A stretch of DNA of 64,000 nucleotides, taken from the NCBI GenBank assembly GCA_022702545.1, contig JAHRBC010000007.1:1922001-1986000 (forward strand). Reading direction: 5' to 3'. Below, one piece after another: positions 22,107-32,238 of the stretch. The notes beneath the pieces were generated by a model that saw nothing but the letters and a program-made list of their open reading frames with translations, was not told where the DNA came from and made no database searches. The first letter of the stretch is position 1. The number at the start of each line of letters is the position of its first letter. The position numbers were made by a program, and so were the translations under genes. The DNA comes from Phycomyces nitens. Its lineage: Eukaryota > Mucoromycota > Mucoromycetes > Mucorales > Phycomycetaceae.

Positions 22107-24113
22107 ATGGGAATGACCTACTCGCCGGTACTTTTTGACGATGACCAGGATCCGGTCGAATGGATCTGTGGTGTTGTGGAGGAGAAGACCGCCGACCCCG
22201 TGTCGGACTCCTTGAGTGCGCTTCCAGTGGGAAAGCCCTCGGGTAACTCGTTGGGCGAGTACCTGTTGGGCCTACCGGGCCTTGAGCCCCACGAGCGCCT
22301 TTTTCTAAAGGCGATCGATGCTGGAGGTGTTGGGATTCATCAACCAACCACCATGGAAGAAGTTCGGGAGCAGTTCCCTGATAAACTCAACAGGGGCGTG
22401 TTGAGAATGTTCACAGGTCCCAAAGACAAGCGACCGGCGGGCACTCCAGTTCGTCGCGAAACTTTCTTGGGGGAGGAAACTCCGTTCACCTTCTTTGACC
22501 AACTAGAGGGTGCAACACCAAAGAACGATTGGCTAAGGAAGACCTACCTGGCCGATGAATCAGAAGAACTTTTCTCAGAGGTCACTTGGAAGCAAGAGAC
22601 CTCTGCCGAATTTGTCAGTGAGTCTTTGGAAGTGGTGCCCAACACTACTGATGGGGACGAACGACACGAAGTTCCTAATGAAGTTGGCTTCGCACATTCC
22701 GTGTACCGCGACATGGACACATCTGTTGAGGGAGAGGAGTCACATGACGAAGAATCTTCTGATGATGGGTCCTCTGTCAAGAGCCTCCTTTGTTCATCAT
22801 TGGTTGCAGGCCTCCCAACTTCCGGTGGGGAGGTGACCGAGGATGAGATTGCCGACCTGGTGTCTCGTCTGGAGTCATTGTCAATCGATGATGCAAGTGA
22901 ACATTCAGTCTTTGAAACTGGAATTGACATGGATGCTGTCTTCTCTGTAGATGACGCTGTTTTCACTGATTACGTGTCTATTATGGACCTTAATCTTATG
23001 ATGATGCAGAATCTTGAGATGATGGTGTTTAATACTGTCCAACAGGTTGGTGATGTTGGAGAAGAGGTGGCTTCGGGAGCCGTTCCTTCTTTCGACGGTG
23101 GAAATTTTGGCGAACCTTTTGTCTTTGGACAGGAGGCTAGCCAAGTCCCATTTTCCATTGAAGATCTGGGAATGATTCCCCAGTATGAAGGACTGGTTGG
23201 TGAGCCTTTTGTTTTCGGACAAGAGGTGATCCAGGGCCTTGTGCCCCAGATTGAGGTTCCCATGGAGCCAATTGATGCCAGTCCCGATGTTGAATTTCCG
23301 GGATTGGAAATGAATGTGAGCTTGGAAACTGAGCCAGTCAGACTTGATGGCCCCGAGTTTTCCGGTCTTGTTGATGCTGGTGCCTCCACTGCTGGTGTCA
23401 TGGACGAAACTTTCGACAGTGCTGTTGTGGCTGAAGCCGAGGCATCGCTTAATAGCGTGCCAGCCGAGGCCACTGTTGAGGCAACCCCAGGATTCGAAGG
23501 AGTGTTCGATGGTTGCCAAGAGACCGACGACGTAAACTGGGACGACTACGTTGATCTCACTGGTTGTCCCGTTTACGACAGCAACGAGCTGTCTGTCGTT
23601 GAGATGGAGTGCTACTCTCCTCCAGTACATAAGCTCATTACGAACGAAGGCGCAGCTTGTGTCCCGCAGCAAGCTGTGAGTGATGTAAAGGGAAAGGGCA
23701 AAGAAGTCCAAGGACACCAGTCCGAGGATGACAAGCCTTCCCCTTGCCAACGACAGACCGCCCAGGTTCCCGGTCCGGTATTTGTCTTTGGCGCTGGTAA
23801 TGCCGAGGGTTCAAAGGACGGCTCGAACAAGCCTTCTGCTCCCGCCTTTGTCTTTGGCTCAGGCATGACGCAGAAGTGTGAGTTTGGGTCTTACAACGTC
23901 CCAAAGCTCCCAGGTTTGTACGGTGTGCCCCCTCCGCCGGACAAAACATCAAAGCCCGTTGTAGTTCCTGACGACGAGGCGCGGCTGGCTGAATCGTCTT
24001 CGGACGATGCCGAAGCTTCCGCTGAAGCTGAGGCGTTCAAGAACAGCCAGGTTCCTCTTCGGCGTTCCTTGATGAGCTTTCTTCAGAATCCCGATTCTGA
24101 AGAGGCCTTCTGA
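22107..24113 (+). CDS. Unknown acidic protein with FVFG motifs
   Basis: I do not recognise this gene. The ATG at 22107 is the first ATG after a TATA-like signal at about 21881 and gives 668 residues without introns. The frame is open back to 21897 without a Met, and that part would encode a hydrophobic segment plus RR, so a non-ATG or spliced upstream start is possible. The protein is acidic and Ser/Asp/Glu-rich. It has FVFG at about residues 336, 368, 558 and 582 (twice as EPFVFGQE, then as VFVFGAG and AFVFGSG), LSIDD near residue 258 (and again just before Met1), and HQPTTMEEVRE near residue 77, a motif shared with the palindrome gene. FxFG motifs occur in nucleoporins, but nothing else supports that. 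Base composition is clearly richer in G+C than the surroundings. The last codons form a perfect hairpin. Confidence 0.7.
   Translation: MGMTYSPVLFDDDQDPVEWICGVVEEKTADPVSDSLSALPVGKPSGNSLGEYLLGLPGLEPHERLFLKAIDAGGVGIHQPTTMEEVREQFPDKLNRGVLRMFTGPKDKRPAGTPVRRETFLGEETPFTFFDQLEGATPKNDWLRKTYLADESEELFSEVTWKQETSAEFVSESLEVVPNTTDGDERHEVPNEVGFAHSVYRDMDTSVEGEESHDEESSDDGSSVKSLLCSSLVAGLPTSGGEVTEDEIADLVSRLESLSIDDASEHSVFETGIDMDAVFSVDDAVFTDYVSIMDLNLMMMQNLEMMVFNTVQQVGDVGEEVASGAVPSFDGGNFGEPFVFGQEASQVPFSIEDLGMIPQYEGLVGEPFVFGQEVIQGLVPQIEVPMEPIDASPDVEFPGLEMNVSLETEPVRLDGPEFSGLVDAGASTAGVMDETFDSAVVAEAEASLNSVPAEATVEATPGFEGVFDGCQETDDVNWDDYVDLTGCPVYDSNELSVVEMECYSPPVHKLITNEGAACVPQQAVSDVKGKGKEVQGHQSEDDKPSPCQRQTAQVPGPVFVFGAGNAEGSKDGSNKPSAPAFVFGSGMTQKCEFGSYNVPKLPGLYGVPPPPDKTSKPVVVPDDEARLAESSSDDAEASAEAEAFKNSQVPLRRSLMSFLQNPDSEEAF
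24081..24102 (+). other. Hairpin overlapping the end of the FVFG gene
   Basis: CTTCAGAATC, two C, then GATTCTGAAG: a perfect 10 bp stem inside the coding end, 11 bp before the stop codon. The palindrome gene likewise has a hairpin that brackets its stop. Confidence 0.8.
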
Positions 24114-24149
24114 TTGGACGTCAGAGGAACCCTCTTTACGTTCAGTTCC

Positions 24150-24345
24150 AATTGCTCGCAGATTCAAAGGTCTGGTTTATCTGTCTCTTTGAGATTGACA
24201 CCATGTTCTGTCTGCTTGTTTGGGGCCGAGTCCTTATCATGGATAGTGATGATTCAAACTGGCCAGTCTATCTGTTTCAATGGAAATTGATACCGTGCCT
24301 ACATGTTTGCATGTTTCTGAATCCTTGGCATAATTTGGATAGTAA
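24150..24345 (+). repeat. Degenerate tandem duplication, about 100 bp units
   Basis: The stretch from TTTATCTGTCTC (about 24177) is repeated with many changes from TCTATCTGTTTC (about 24269); both continue through ATTGA-ACC and end near GTCCTT or ATCCTTGGCAT. No open frame of note. Confidence 0.5.
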
Positions 24346-24482
24346 AGGGAAGGTAGACGTGGAGTTGTCTACGCCGGTGTATTAGGAGGTGCTGGTTTGA
24401 GTTGTGGTCCCTCACGATCGCCTATATGCATCGTCTTGATATATCCGAAAGTTGTGGTAGCGATGTTTGGATTCTCTCAAAG

Positions 24483-24551
24483 GTAAGGATTGTTTTTTAT
24501 ATTTGGTTCATTGTTGCCCATTGACTTTTTACTAACTATGGTTATTTATAG
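24483..24551 (+). other. Intron-like sequence in non-coding context
   Basis: GTAAGG at the start, a TACTAAC branch-point consensus at about 24531 and TTATAG at the end: a textbook fungal intron of 69 nt. Flanking sequence is not open over any length, so it may belong to a non-coding transcript or to a gene I cannot reconstruct. Confidence 0.55.
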
Positions 24552-26470
24552 TTGCCCATGTTCGTAGGGTCTTTGACGAGTTTCACCCACCCATGGTCTT
24601 GGTCACGGTCTTGGGTCTACGATTCTATCAATGGTACGAACCAATTGGTTCTCTGGTTTTGTGGTTTAGTCCTCCTGGGTCTCTGGCTTGGTTCTCCTGG
24701 CAGCGGGAGTCTGTACTGTCGAGGTCCTCGGGTATGTCCGCCCAAAGCATCAACGTACGATGGAATCAAGGAGCATGGATGTCGGTCTCTCTGACATCCG
24801 CCGATCATACGTATCTGAACTGGATAGATTTGGTTTCCTGGCTGGCTCTTGCGAGCCTTTGGTCGGGTTTGGTCTCTCTTGCGTGGACTTTTGTGAGTCT
24901 GTGGATTGACTCGTTTGAACTCAATTTGGTTCAAAAATCCGGTCTGCGCATAAGACCCACAAGTCTTGAAAGTGTCTGATGAAAGGTTTAGCATGAGATG
25001 TAAAAGGCGAAGACCTGTTCTCAGCAGATTGTATGGCCAAACAGCCGAAAGTGTACAGCCAAATAGTTGTCTGGGTACAAGAAATGCACAACTGCATGCC
25101 TGGGCAACACACAGTCCTATGAGATGGCAAAAAAAAACTTGGACTGTGATTAGGCAACGCACGAGTAGGCTGTCTATGGAGGCAAGCAAGAAAAATTACA
25201 CATTCACAATATGTATTGTTCATCGGTAGTAGTAAGCACAAGTCATTGACTTTCAAGAGTGTTTTCCACACCTGCCGCTTGAATTCAAGAATATCTCTTT
25301 TGGGTATATTCAAGCTGATCTGGCTTGTCGCCTCAAATTCGACGAGCCGGATCAAACAGGATACATTTGCGACTGTCATCAAGAGCAGATTGCGTATAGC
25401 AGTTGCAAGAATATACACACACCTCAAGACATTCCCTGACCAGGATAAGGTGTGTGTATTTGCAACTGTCAAGGAGAAGCAACTGTCATGGGACCAGTCC
25501 AGCAAGACACCGAATCAAGACTGGTCCCAAATGGATATTGGTCATACATTTATCCATCCCGCAAGATTCTTGGCAATGGAGATGGCAACAGCAAAAATCA
25601 AGCAATCCATGCAAATCTCGACAATCCAACGATACAACAATACAAGTCAACAGTATGAACCAACGGTAAAAACCAATGGTACAAGTCAACAATGAAAATC
25701 AATGGTACAAAACCAAAGTACAAAGCAACAGTACAAAGCAAGACAATCAGCAAAAACAAAAGCCAAAACGAAACATTCGAGACACGTAGAGCTGCCACTC
25801 CATTGCCAGTCTGTCCGGGTATGCCTTTGTCATTTTCCAAAACCTTCAAGCCAAAGTTAAACCGAAATCAGGCCGAGAATCCCAAGATCAAGCACAAATC
25901 CAGTCCTGATACAACAGCAAGAAACAACAACTACAAGATCACAGAAATGGAAATGACAAAAAGCAGCCCAGAGTCTCGCCACCTCGCTGGGCTGTAGCAA
26001 AGGCATTCCTGGACCTCGACAAGAATCAAAGCCAAGTACGAAGCATCCGACTCATCAAGAAATCCAATACGGGACATCAAGACGATCAGGGGTAATACAA
26101 TCCATACTATTACCACTAACACTGGCAGAACTTTATAGGCTACCAGCAATCTACGAGGGAGCTCCTAACAGAACAGTGTGAACCCAAGCAGCGATACGGC
26201 ACCAGATGGCATTGTCCTCAAATCCATAAGATTGTGACAGCATCAATGAGAACCCTTAAGATAAGTATTTGTTCCATTATACTGTATTTTATGACATTTT
26301 GAATACTAACTATATAAGTGGTCTTTAGTTTCCTTATCCCGGCCTATGTACTACAAGAGGACACGATCTGGAGGATCCCAGTGAGAGTGAAGAATGGTTC
26401 TTGCTAACGACAGGCCGTTGAGTACGCTAGTCGTACTTCTCTCGCCCAAAGACTTACAGTGCCTTTGTGC
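24552..26470. other. Degenerate repeats without confident gene
   Basis: Open frames of 128-194 codons exist on both strands (for example 24617-25189 minus and 25216-25695 plus) but overlap one another, have no family resemblance and show repetitive composition. From about 25600 to 25760 the plus strand is made of worn units like ACAAGTCAACNNTANNAA. Confidence 0.4.
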
Positions 26471-26473
26471 CTG

Positions 26474-26897
26474 TATAGGGCCTTGGGTCAACCAAGTCTG
26501 GTCATCCGTCTGCCGTTGATTGTCCAGCCCATTGTGGTGGACGCATCGCTCGAGTGGCACATGGCTTCTGTTGGCGGTTCCCTTTTCCCTTTGTTGGTAG
26601 CCTCGCTGGTTCTGCTGGTGGAAGTGGTGGCTGTGGTGGATTTTATTACCCCGTGTACCGTCAGTCCCGTTTACGTCAAGAAAAAAATCCGGCTGTCAAA
26701 TCCTATCATCCATGGCAACAAAACAAAGAATACAATATGTTCATACCTCAGCCGGTGTATGAACAGGGATCAACAAGAGATCCCCGAAATGCAAGTCAAT
26801 CTCAACCCACGATAAATATTCTCAGTCAAGGTAATTATTAAATGCTGACTCTAACCAAGTGTGAATACTCACTGTCAAAATTATTACAGATGACTGA
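26474..26897 (+). pseudogene. Possible terminal exons of an unknown spliced gene
   Basis: A frame open from a stop at about 26473 encodes a Gly/Cys-rich piece (GGSGGCGGFYYPVYRQS) and ends ..TINILSQ at 26830. An intron at 26831-26889 with a CTAAC branch site joins it to GAT GAC TGA. It looks like a protein C-terminus, but no start or upstream exon could be found, so this may be a fragment. Uncertain. Confidence 0.3.
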
Positions 26898-27038
26898 AAT
26901 CAAGGAAGGGTATAGACCCACTGTCAAGTCGATTCCAAAGAGTGGAATCCAAACCATGGACAGAGTTCCACAGTCAAGGTAAAGTAAAAACGCTGGCTAA
27001 AAAAAAAGTATGAATCCTCATCATCCATATGATTACAG
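26831..27038 (+). repeat. Tandemly duplicated intron-bearing unit
   Basis: Two intron-like stretches, 26831-26889 (59 nt) and 26979-27038 (60 nt), are each preceded by CAGTCAAG and followed by (A/G)TGACTG, and share internal blocks (GCTG-CT, TGAATNCTCA, ATTACAG). The unit is about 148 bp long. Both carry GTAA at the start and a CTAA-type branch site. Confidence 0.6.
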
Positions 27039-27059
27039 GTGACTGATCCAAATAATTGT

Positions 27060-27320
27060 ATGCCTGCCAAGATCAACACCAAGTACAATGCAAAGTTTAA
27101 CGCAAAGTCCAGTGCTATGTTTGCTGCAAGGTCCAATGTATGGCTCAAGGTAAGGTATATAGCGATGTTAGTGCATTCCAAAGCACAGTTCAGTGTCTAG
27201 TCTGGAAGCAAAGTTCAATGTCGAGTTGGATTTCCAAGTTCAAAGCCAAGTTCAAAGTCGAGTTCAGTACCAAGTTGGATTTCCAAGTTTGATTCCAAGT
27301 TTGATTCCCGAGTTTGATGA
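27060..27320 (+). repeat. Degenerate 12 bp tandem repeat
   Basis: Units such as AAGTTCAAAGCC, AAGTTTGATTCC and AAGTTGGATTTCC follow one another, giving a Val-Gln-Ser pattern in one frame. It resembles the worn array at 25600-25760. Confidence 0.6.
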
Positions 27321-27510
27321 CAAGATCAATGCCGTTCCTTACAAATCCGATTATCAGTTTAATTCAAAGAAGAATTGCAATGAAATTTCAAACAATTAAA
27401 AAAAAAGGAGGAGTGCTAAAAAAAAAGGCGCCCTCCGCAAGAAGGAAAAGATCTCTCGAAAGACGCTTTCGGTGGTTAAAGTGGTGGTAGCATCCTTTAT
27501 ACAATTTGAG

Positions 27511-27582
27511 CTGTAAGTACCCATTGATCTCTTATGATTTATGATGAAGAAAATGTACTAATATATGTATTATCTTTCTCTA
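27511..27582 (+). other. Intron-like sequence with short flanking coding potential
   Basis: GTAAGT, a TACTAAT branch site and TTTCTCTAG bound about 72 nt. The upstream frame (basic, KKRR...KKEK then VVKVVVASFIQFEL) joins to CPKC and a stop. Only about 45 codons are open, so this is at most a terminal exon pair or debris. Confidence 0.35.
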
Positions 27583-27639
27583 GATGTCCAAAATGTTAAA
27601 GATGACATAATGGAAGACGATGGTCCACAGGAGTCCTCC

Positions 27640-27905
27640 AGGAAAGAACACCAACTCATGTGCTTGCAACTCCCCTTAGGGCTATCTGTCCTACAGGCAT
27701 AAGGTATGTCTTTTGCTGTATCCTATGCAGCATCGTATGCCTTTAGTATATTTTCATCTTTTGGAATAGCCCAATACAACGGGCCCTTAAGAAGGAAATA
27801 TACAAATTCATATGTTGCTATATGGTAAAAATCAGGGAAGACGTACCTTATGCCTGTAGGACAAATAGCCCTAAGGGGAGTTGCAAGCATATGAGTAGAT
27901 GTTCT
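27640..27905. repeat. Small inverted repeat, arms about 75 bp
   Basis: 27640-27712 (GGAAAGAACA, then GCTTGCAACTCCCCTTAGGG, then GGCATAAGGTA) matches the reverse complement of 27832-27900 with few changes; the spacer is about 120 bp. It could be a foldback element or the ends of a small non-autonomous element. Confidence 0.75.
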
Positions 27906-28504
27906 TTCCTCTAGGGCGCTTGTGAGGCCTGGTTTCCAAATTATCGACCATTTAAAAAAAATTGAATGTACGGAATCCGTTAAAATTTGACAATGAACTT
28001 GAACAAAGTAAAAAGACAAGTACCGAATGAACAAAGAAATTGAAATTGGGCAAAGAAAGAAGACTTGAATTGAACCGCGCTAAAGGACTGACATTGAGCA
28101 TAGCTAAAGACCGACCCTTGACAGTGCTGGAAGACCGAGCAGTGACATAGCCCGAAGACAAAGCTGCTGCGATGCTGTACTTTGGCGAGAACTTGGTAGA
28201 AATACAATTTTGAAGTCTGGGGGGCGGGAATATATGGTCTCCACCTTCTCGTGGTTATTCCTGTGAGTAGAAGCTTATTGCTTTGAAACCAAGAGGGACC
28301 CTCAGTAAGATATATTGTTATATATTACACTATGGCAACATGACCAACAATTGTAAAGATTATAATAAAATACCTACCATTTATTCTGATTTTAGTCCAT
28401 TTCATCTCATTAGATTGCAGTCGACAATCAATGATAATTCATGAATTCGCATTTAACGATTATTATCAGTAGTAGTACGAGTCTTTGTGTAAATCATTTA
28501 CTTG
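27906..28504. other. Spacer with worn repeats, no gene
   Basis: 28070-28200 contains imperfect units around AAGACCGA and TGACA. Open frames are shorter than 80 codons and repetitive. Confidence 0.4.
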
Positions 28505-28790
28505 GCGTGGTAAATAGTGGTTGGGAACTTGTCGATGCTGTGAGAGTGTTATTTATTAAAGAATGAATATTATGGTGGTTTATATAGTTATTACTCTAGT
28601 TTCCTTTTACTTTTAATCTCTATTGTCTAATGGTCGTCTATCACTGTTGTACTGTTAATTGTACGTGAGCCTGGTGTGTAACTGTTCCTGGGATGTTAAT
28701 TTTCCAGGGTCATTAGAGAATAGTAACCATTATTGGTTGTGGATTCTGGTTTTCACTCGACTCTGGTGTGTATACTACAGTATGTCAGAA
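28505..28790 (-). repeat. LINE fragment homologous to the palindrome spacer
   Basis: The reverse complement matches about 10560-10830 of the spacer LINE over some 270 bp (shared blocks TATATAAACCACCATAATATTC and GAACAGTTACACACCAGGC, each given here in part: TATAAACCACCATAATATTC and CAGTTACACACCAGGC), with scattered substitutions. It covers the end of the endonuclease and the linker. Confidence 0.7.
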
Positions 28791-30438
28791 AATATCTCTA
28801 TTGCATAATTTGAACTTGATTCTGCAGATTCAATTCTTTGTATTTTGTAGATTTTTAGAGACTTGTTTTTTGACAAACATATCAAATATAATTTTTATAA
28901 CAAAATAAACACGATGCGGTATATTACGTTTATGTAACTCTCCCCTATACAGATTTACTTTTATCGAAGCTTAAATATAGATATTTATTAAGATCCTATT
29001 AATCAATACTTTCTCAAATCCTTGAAATCCACTGGTACCTTTATTTATACGTCCAATTGTTTTTTTTTGAAACAGTTTATGATATTGTGATGTGAATCAT
29101 TGGCGAAATTTAATTTTTTTGGGCAAAAGGTGTCTTTAAAAAAAACAGAGCGTATTGATGGTATTGAATTAGATTATTTATTTTGATCATAGAATATAAA
29201 ATACTTTTAAAGTTGATAAAGCATTGCAATATGTTTAGCAAGTATTTAATTGTGTAAATCATGCTATTAATTTGTAGTGGCAATGTAATTGGCAATGCTA
29301 AATGTTTTAGTCTTAACTTCCCCAAGCTTTATATATATATATATATTTTGGTGACATTCATAAAAAAAATATCATTATATGACCTATGGTGTCTTTGCCA
29401 ACTTGGAACTTGATTTTTAATGTTAATTAGAAAAAGTGATCTAGCGCTTTCTTTTGGATAACAAACAAAAATAGGAAAGAATTGTCGTCTATGGATGTAA
29501 ACAAATTTACGCTAAATATTGACTATATGATTTTCAAGGGAGATGGTGTCTTTGTCACAAACACCTTGCCGAAATAATAATAATAATAATAATAATATTA
29601 ACCAATTCTTGCCAAGGATGTACTGGGTATGGCAACAATGTTATATTCATACTATAAATCATGACTTTCATCTCATTTTCACAAAATAACAATACCCAGG
29701 TTCTCTCTCTCGTAAAATATCGTCTATACAACGTATGTATGAAATCTTTATAATTTCGTTGCTCAAGAGAATGGTTATTCAATTAGATAAAGAGTATATA
29801 TTGTTTGCCGTTAAAAATATATTTGGATAAACGTTTAAATAATCTTTGTCTTGTTCGGTTAATGGCTTCAAGGTATCTTTGGTATTTACTTTTATTAAAT
29901 CCAAGTATCAAAGCAAATACAAAGAGATCTAGCTATTAGTCACTGCATTTACTTTTTCAAATAAATATATAGCCAGTGTAGTGGCCAAGTGAACGATTGA
30001 TATGTTTAAAGAATATAGCCAGTATGTTTGGCTATTTTCTATCGAAATCTTACAGACTTTTATAAATATTTGTATAAATATATATATATGTGTGTGTGTA
30101 ATAAAGGAATGACATCTTGTAATTCATAATATCTATAGGTTATTTTATGTAAAGGTGTAAATTAATAATAATCCTTGGTGTAGGGAGTTATTTGATAAGT
30201 AGATAATGGAGGAAAAAGGGGGGAAATGTTGGTAAATTAGCAACAGTATGAAATGAGAGATATGCTATGAGGGTCTGTGTGAGGGGGGGCATATTGAGTA
30301 TAAGTAATAATAAAAATTAGATCAGATAATTGTTGTGAAAGAAGATCAAATGAGAAGAAGAAGAAAAAAGAGAGAGATGGTAGGTCAAATAGTCCATTTC
30401 TTTTTCCTTACACGTCTAAAGGCTCCTGTATCATCTAT
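28791..30438. other. AT-rich spacer separating accessory block from conserved genes
   Basis: No gene seen. Contains an AAT microsatellite (29574-29596) and a TA/TG run near 30080. Frames stay under 80 codons. Confidence 0.5.
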
Positions 30439-32238
30439 TCATTGTTTGATTGACGCGGCTGATTCCTTGGACTCGACGTCTGAATCATCTGGCGTCAAGG
30501 TTGTGGTGCTACTGGGGGGCGCTTCATCTGATCTGTCCTTATCCGCAGCCTTACGGAAGAAAACATAATGGAAGTTGGACCAACTCTTAAAGTCGCGAAA
30601 TTCCTTTGCGGCAGCCTGAGTCACCTTGTCATACTTTGCTGAACTCATTGACCAATCTTCACACAGCCGTGGCTTCATGGAATCGAAAAGACGCTCTGTT
30701 GCTTCCAGGGCGACATCACCTAATTTACCGAGCCACCCAATCGGAATAGATCTATGTGAGCCTACTACCTCTGTTGCGCGCCCAGTGTCAATAACCATCT
30801 GTGAGATTTGAGGGGCTATCTTGGGGTGGATATTTCGTGTTTGTAAGGAGACGGTTACTTTGGGGGGGATACATGATTAGTTGGAGATTAATATGGTTCC
30901 AGAATTAGTACACGAATGGGGTTAAGTGTACATTATGGATGTGTGTTACATACATCGCATAAGCCAAACCGACGAATTTGGTCCAATGTCATTTATCGTT
31001 CCAGCGGCTTCGGCTAAATGATGAATATAAAGCGTAAGTGGCGAGACTTTTGAGATTGATCTGTCGATTGTTACCTAGTTCCAGATAGGCACCGGGCTTT
31101 GCGACCCGTATAAGTTCACCAAGGACAAAGTCCCAGTCTGTTCTAGTAAAACGGTACATTGCGTTGCGCTGGACAACCAAATCAAATGTATTGTCGGCAA
31201 AGGGTAGACCTTTTGCTACGTCTCCAAGACGGTAATGGCAATTGGTGGGGGGATTACTTAAAAGACATATTGAGATTAGACAATTGGCACCCTGCGTGGC
31301 TCGAGCAATTTAAGGTTACCTTGGAAAGAACATGATGTCTGTGCCCGTGAAATGGGAGGCTGGAAACTCTTTAGCCATGTCCTGGAGCATCACCCCACAC
31401 ACACACACACATACTCTTTGTTTAGCTTATTAATGCCTTTTTGTCACCCATTGTTACCTGTAACCACCATCCTGGCCCGGTGCTATGACAATAGGAGTTA
31501 ATTATTTTGCCATAATCAGCGTGGTATTTTTGTAGAGCCACCATTACATACCCGACTTGTAGTACTCTAATGCCCTGTTTCAATTGTCCTTCGATTGGTG
31601 AGAAATAGAGCCTGTTGACGTATATAAAAATGGATAAAATAACGGGATCGAGCAAATCGTTTGTTTTTTTTTGTTTTTTTAAGTCAGAAAATGTCGTATT
31701 GAAGATAATTATATAGATCCATTGTGGTTTTCTTTACTGACTTTCCGAAAAGAAGCCTAATGTTTTATTTTGACAGAAGAAGAAGAAGAAAAAAGAAGAT
31801 GAAATCATTAATGGGTCTGTATCACGAGGGAATTGAAAGTTTGTTTTTTGTATGGCCAACATTGTCGCAAATCACAATGATCATTTTAGCCAAATGCCAA
31901 TTGTCAACTTACTTTTCTAAAAGATGATTGACTTGCAGCCGTTCAACCTCTTCATCATCGCATGGCAGGAGATAATTGTTTTTGGTCTCTGTACGATGAA
32001 AGTTCCGGCCGTCAATGTAATCGTATTGACCAATGGGGAACTTTGGTTCCAATGTAGATTCCTCTACAACACTTTTATATAATAAAGCAAGGAATATCAG
32101 CATTTTTTTTTGGATTTTGGTGATTACGCTCGGAATGCAGGTTTATAAAAGGTCCTATGCTTACGGCTTGACCTGCTTACTGCCCGATCCCTTTGAGTTT
32201 GTGCTCTCTTTTGTTGTTCGTCCAGAGAACGGTGACAT
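30439..32238 (-). CDS. SAM-dependent methyltransferase (class I)
   Basis: Eight exons (32238-32181, 32063-31913, 31611-31552, 31482-31458, 31381-31320, 31256-31075, 31013-30954, 30857-30439) keep one frame and give 338 residues. Motifs of the methyltransferase family common in Mucoromycota are seen: YIDGRNFHR and NYLLPCDDEEVERLQ upstream of the Rossmann fold, VLQVGTGPGWWLQDMA (SAM motif I), then FTGTDI, LPFADNTFDLVVQRN and ELIRVAKPGAYLELAE. The substrate is unknown; members are usually cytosolic. The N-terminal about 25 residues are Ser/Lys-rich linker. Start ATG 32236-32238 was chosen because it is joined in frame by a GTAAGC donor and TTGTAG acceptor. Exon 4 is only 25 nt and splits motif I. 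The C-terminus after residue 300 is charged and low complexity. Confidence 0.85.

Noticed and set aside
25216..25695. 159-codon plus-strand frame
   Set aside because: Low-complexity Thr/Asn/Gln composition from worn repeats, an overlapping 194-codon frame on the other strand, and no domain.
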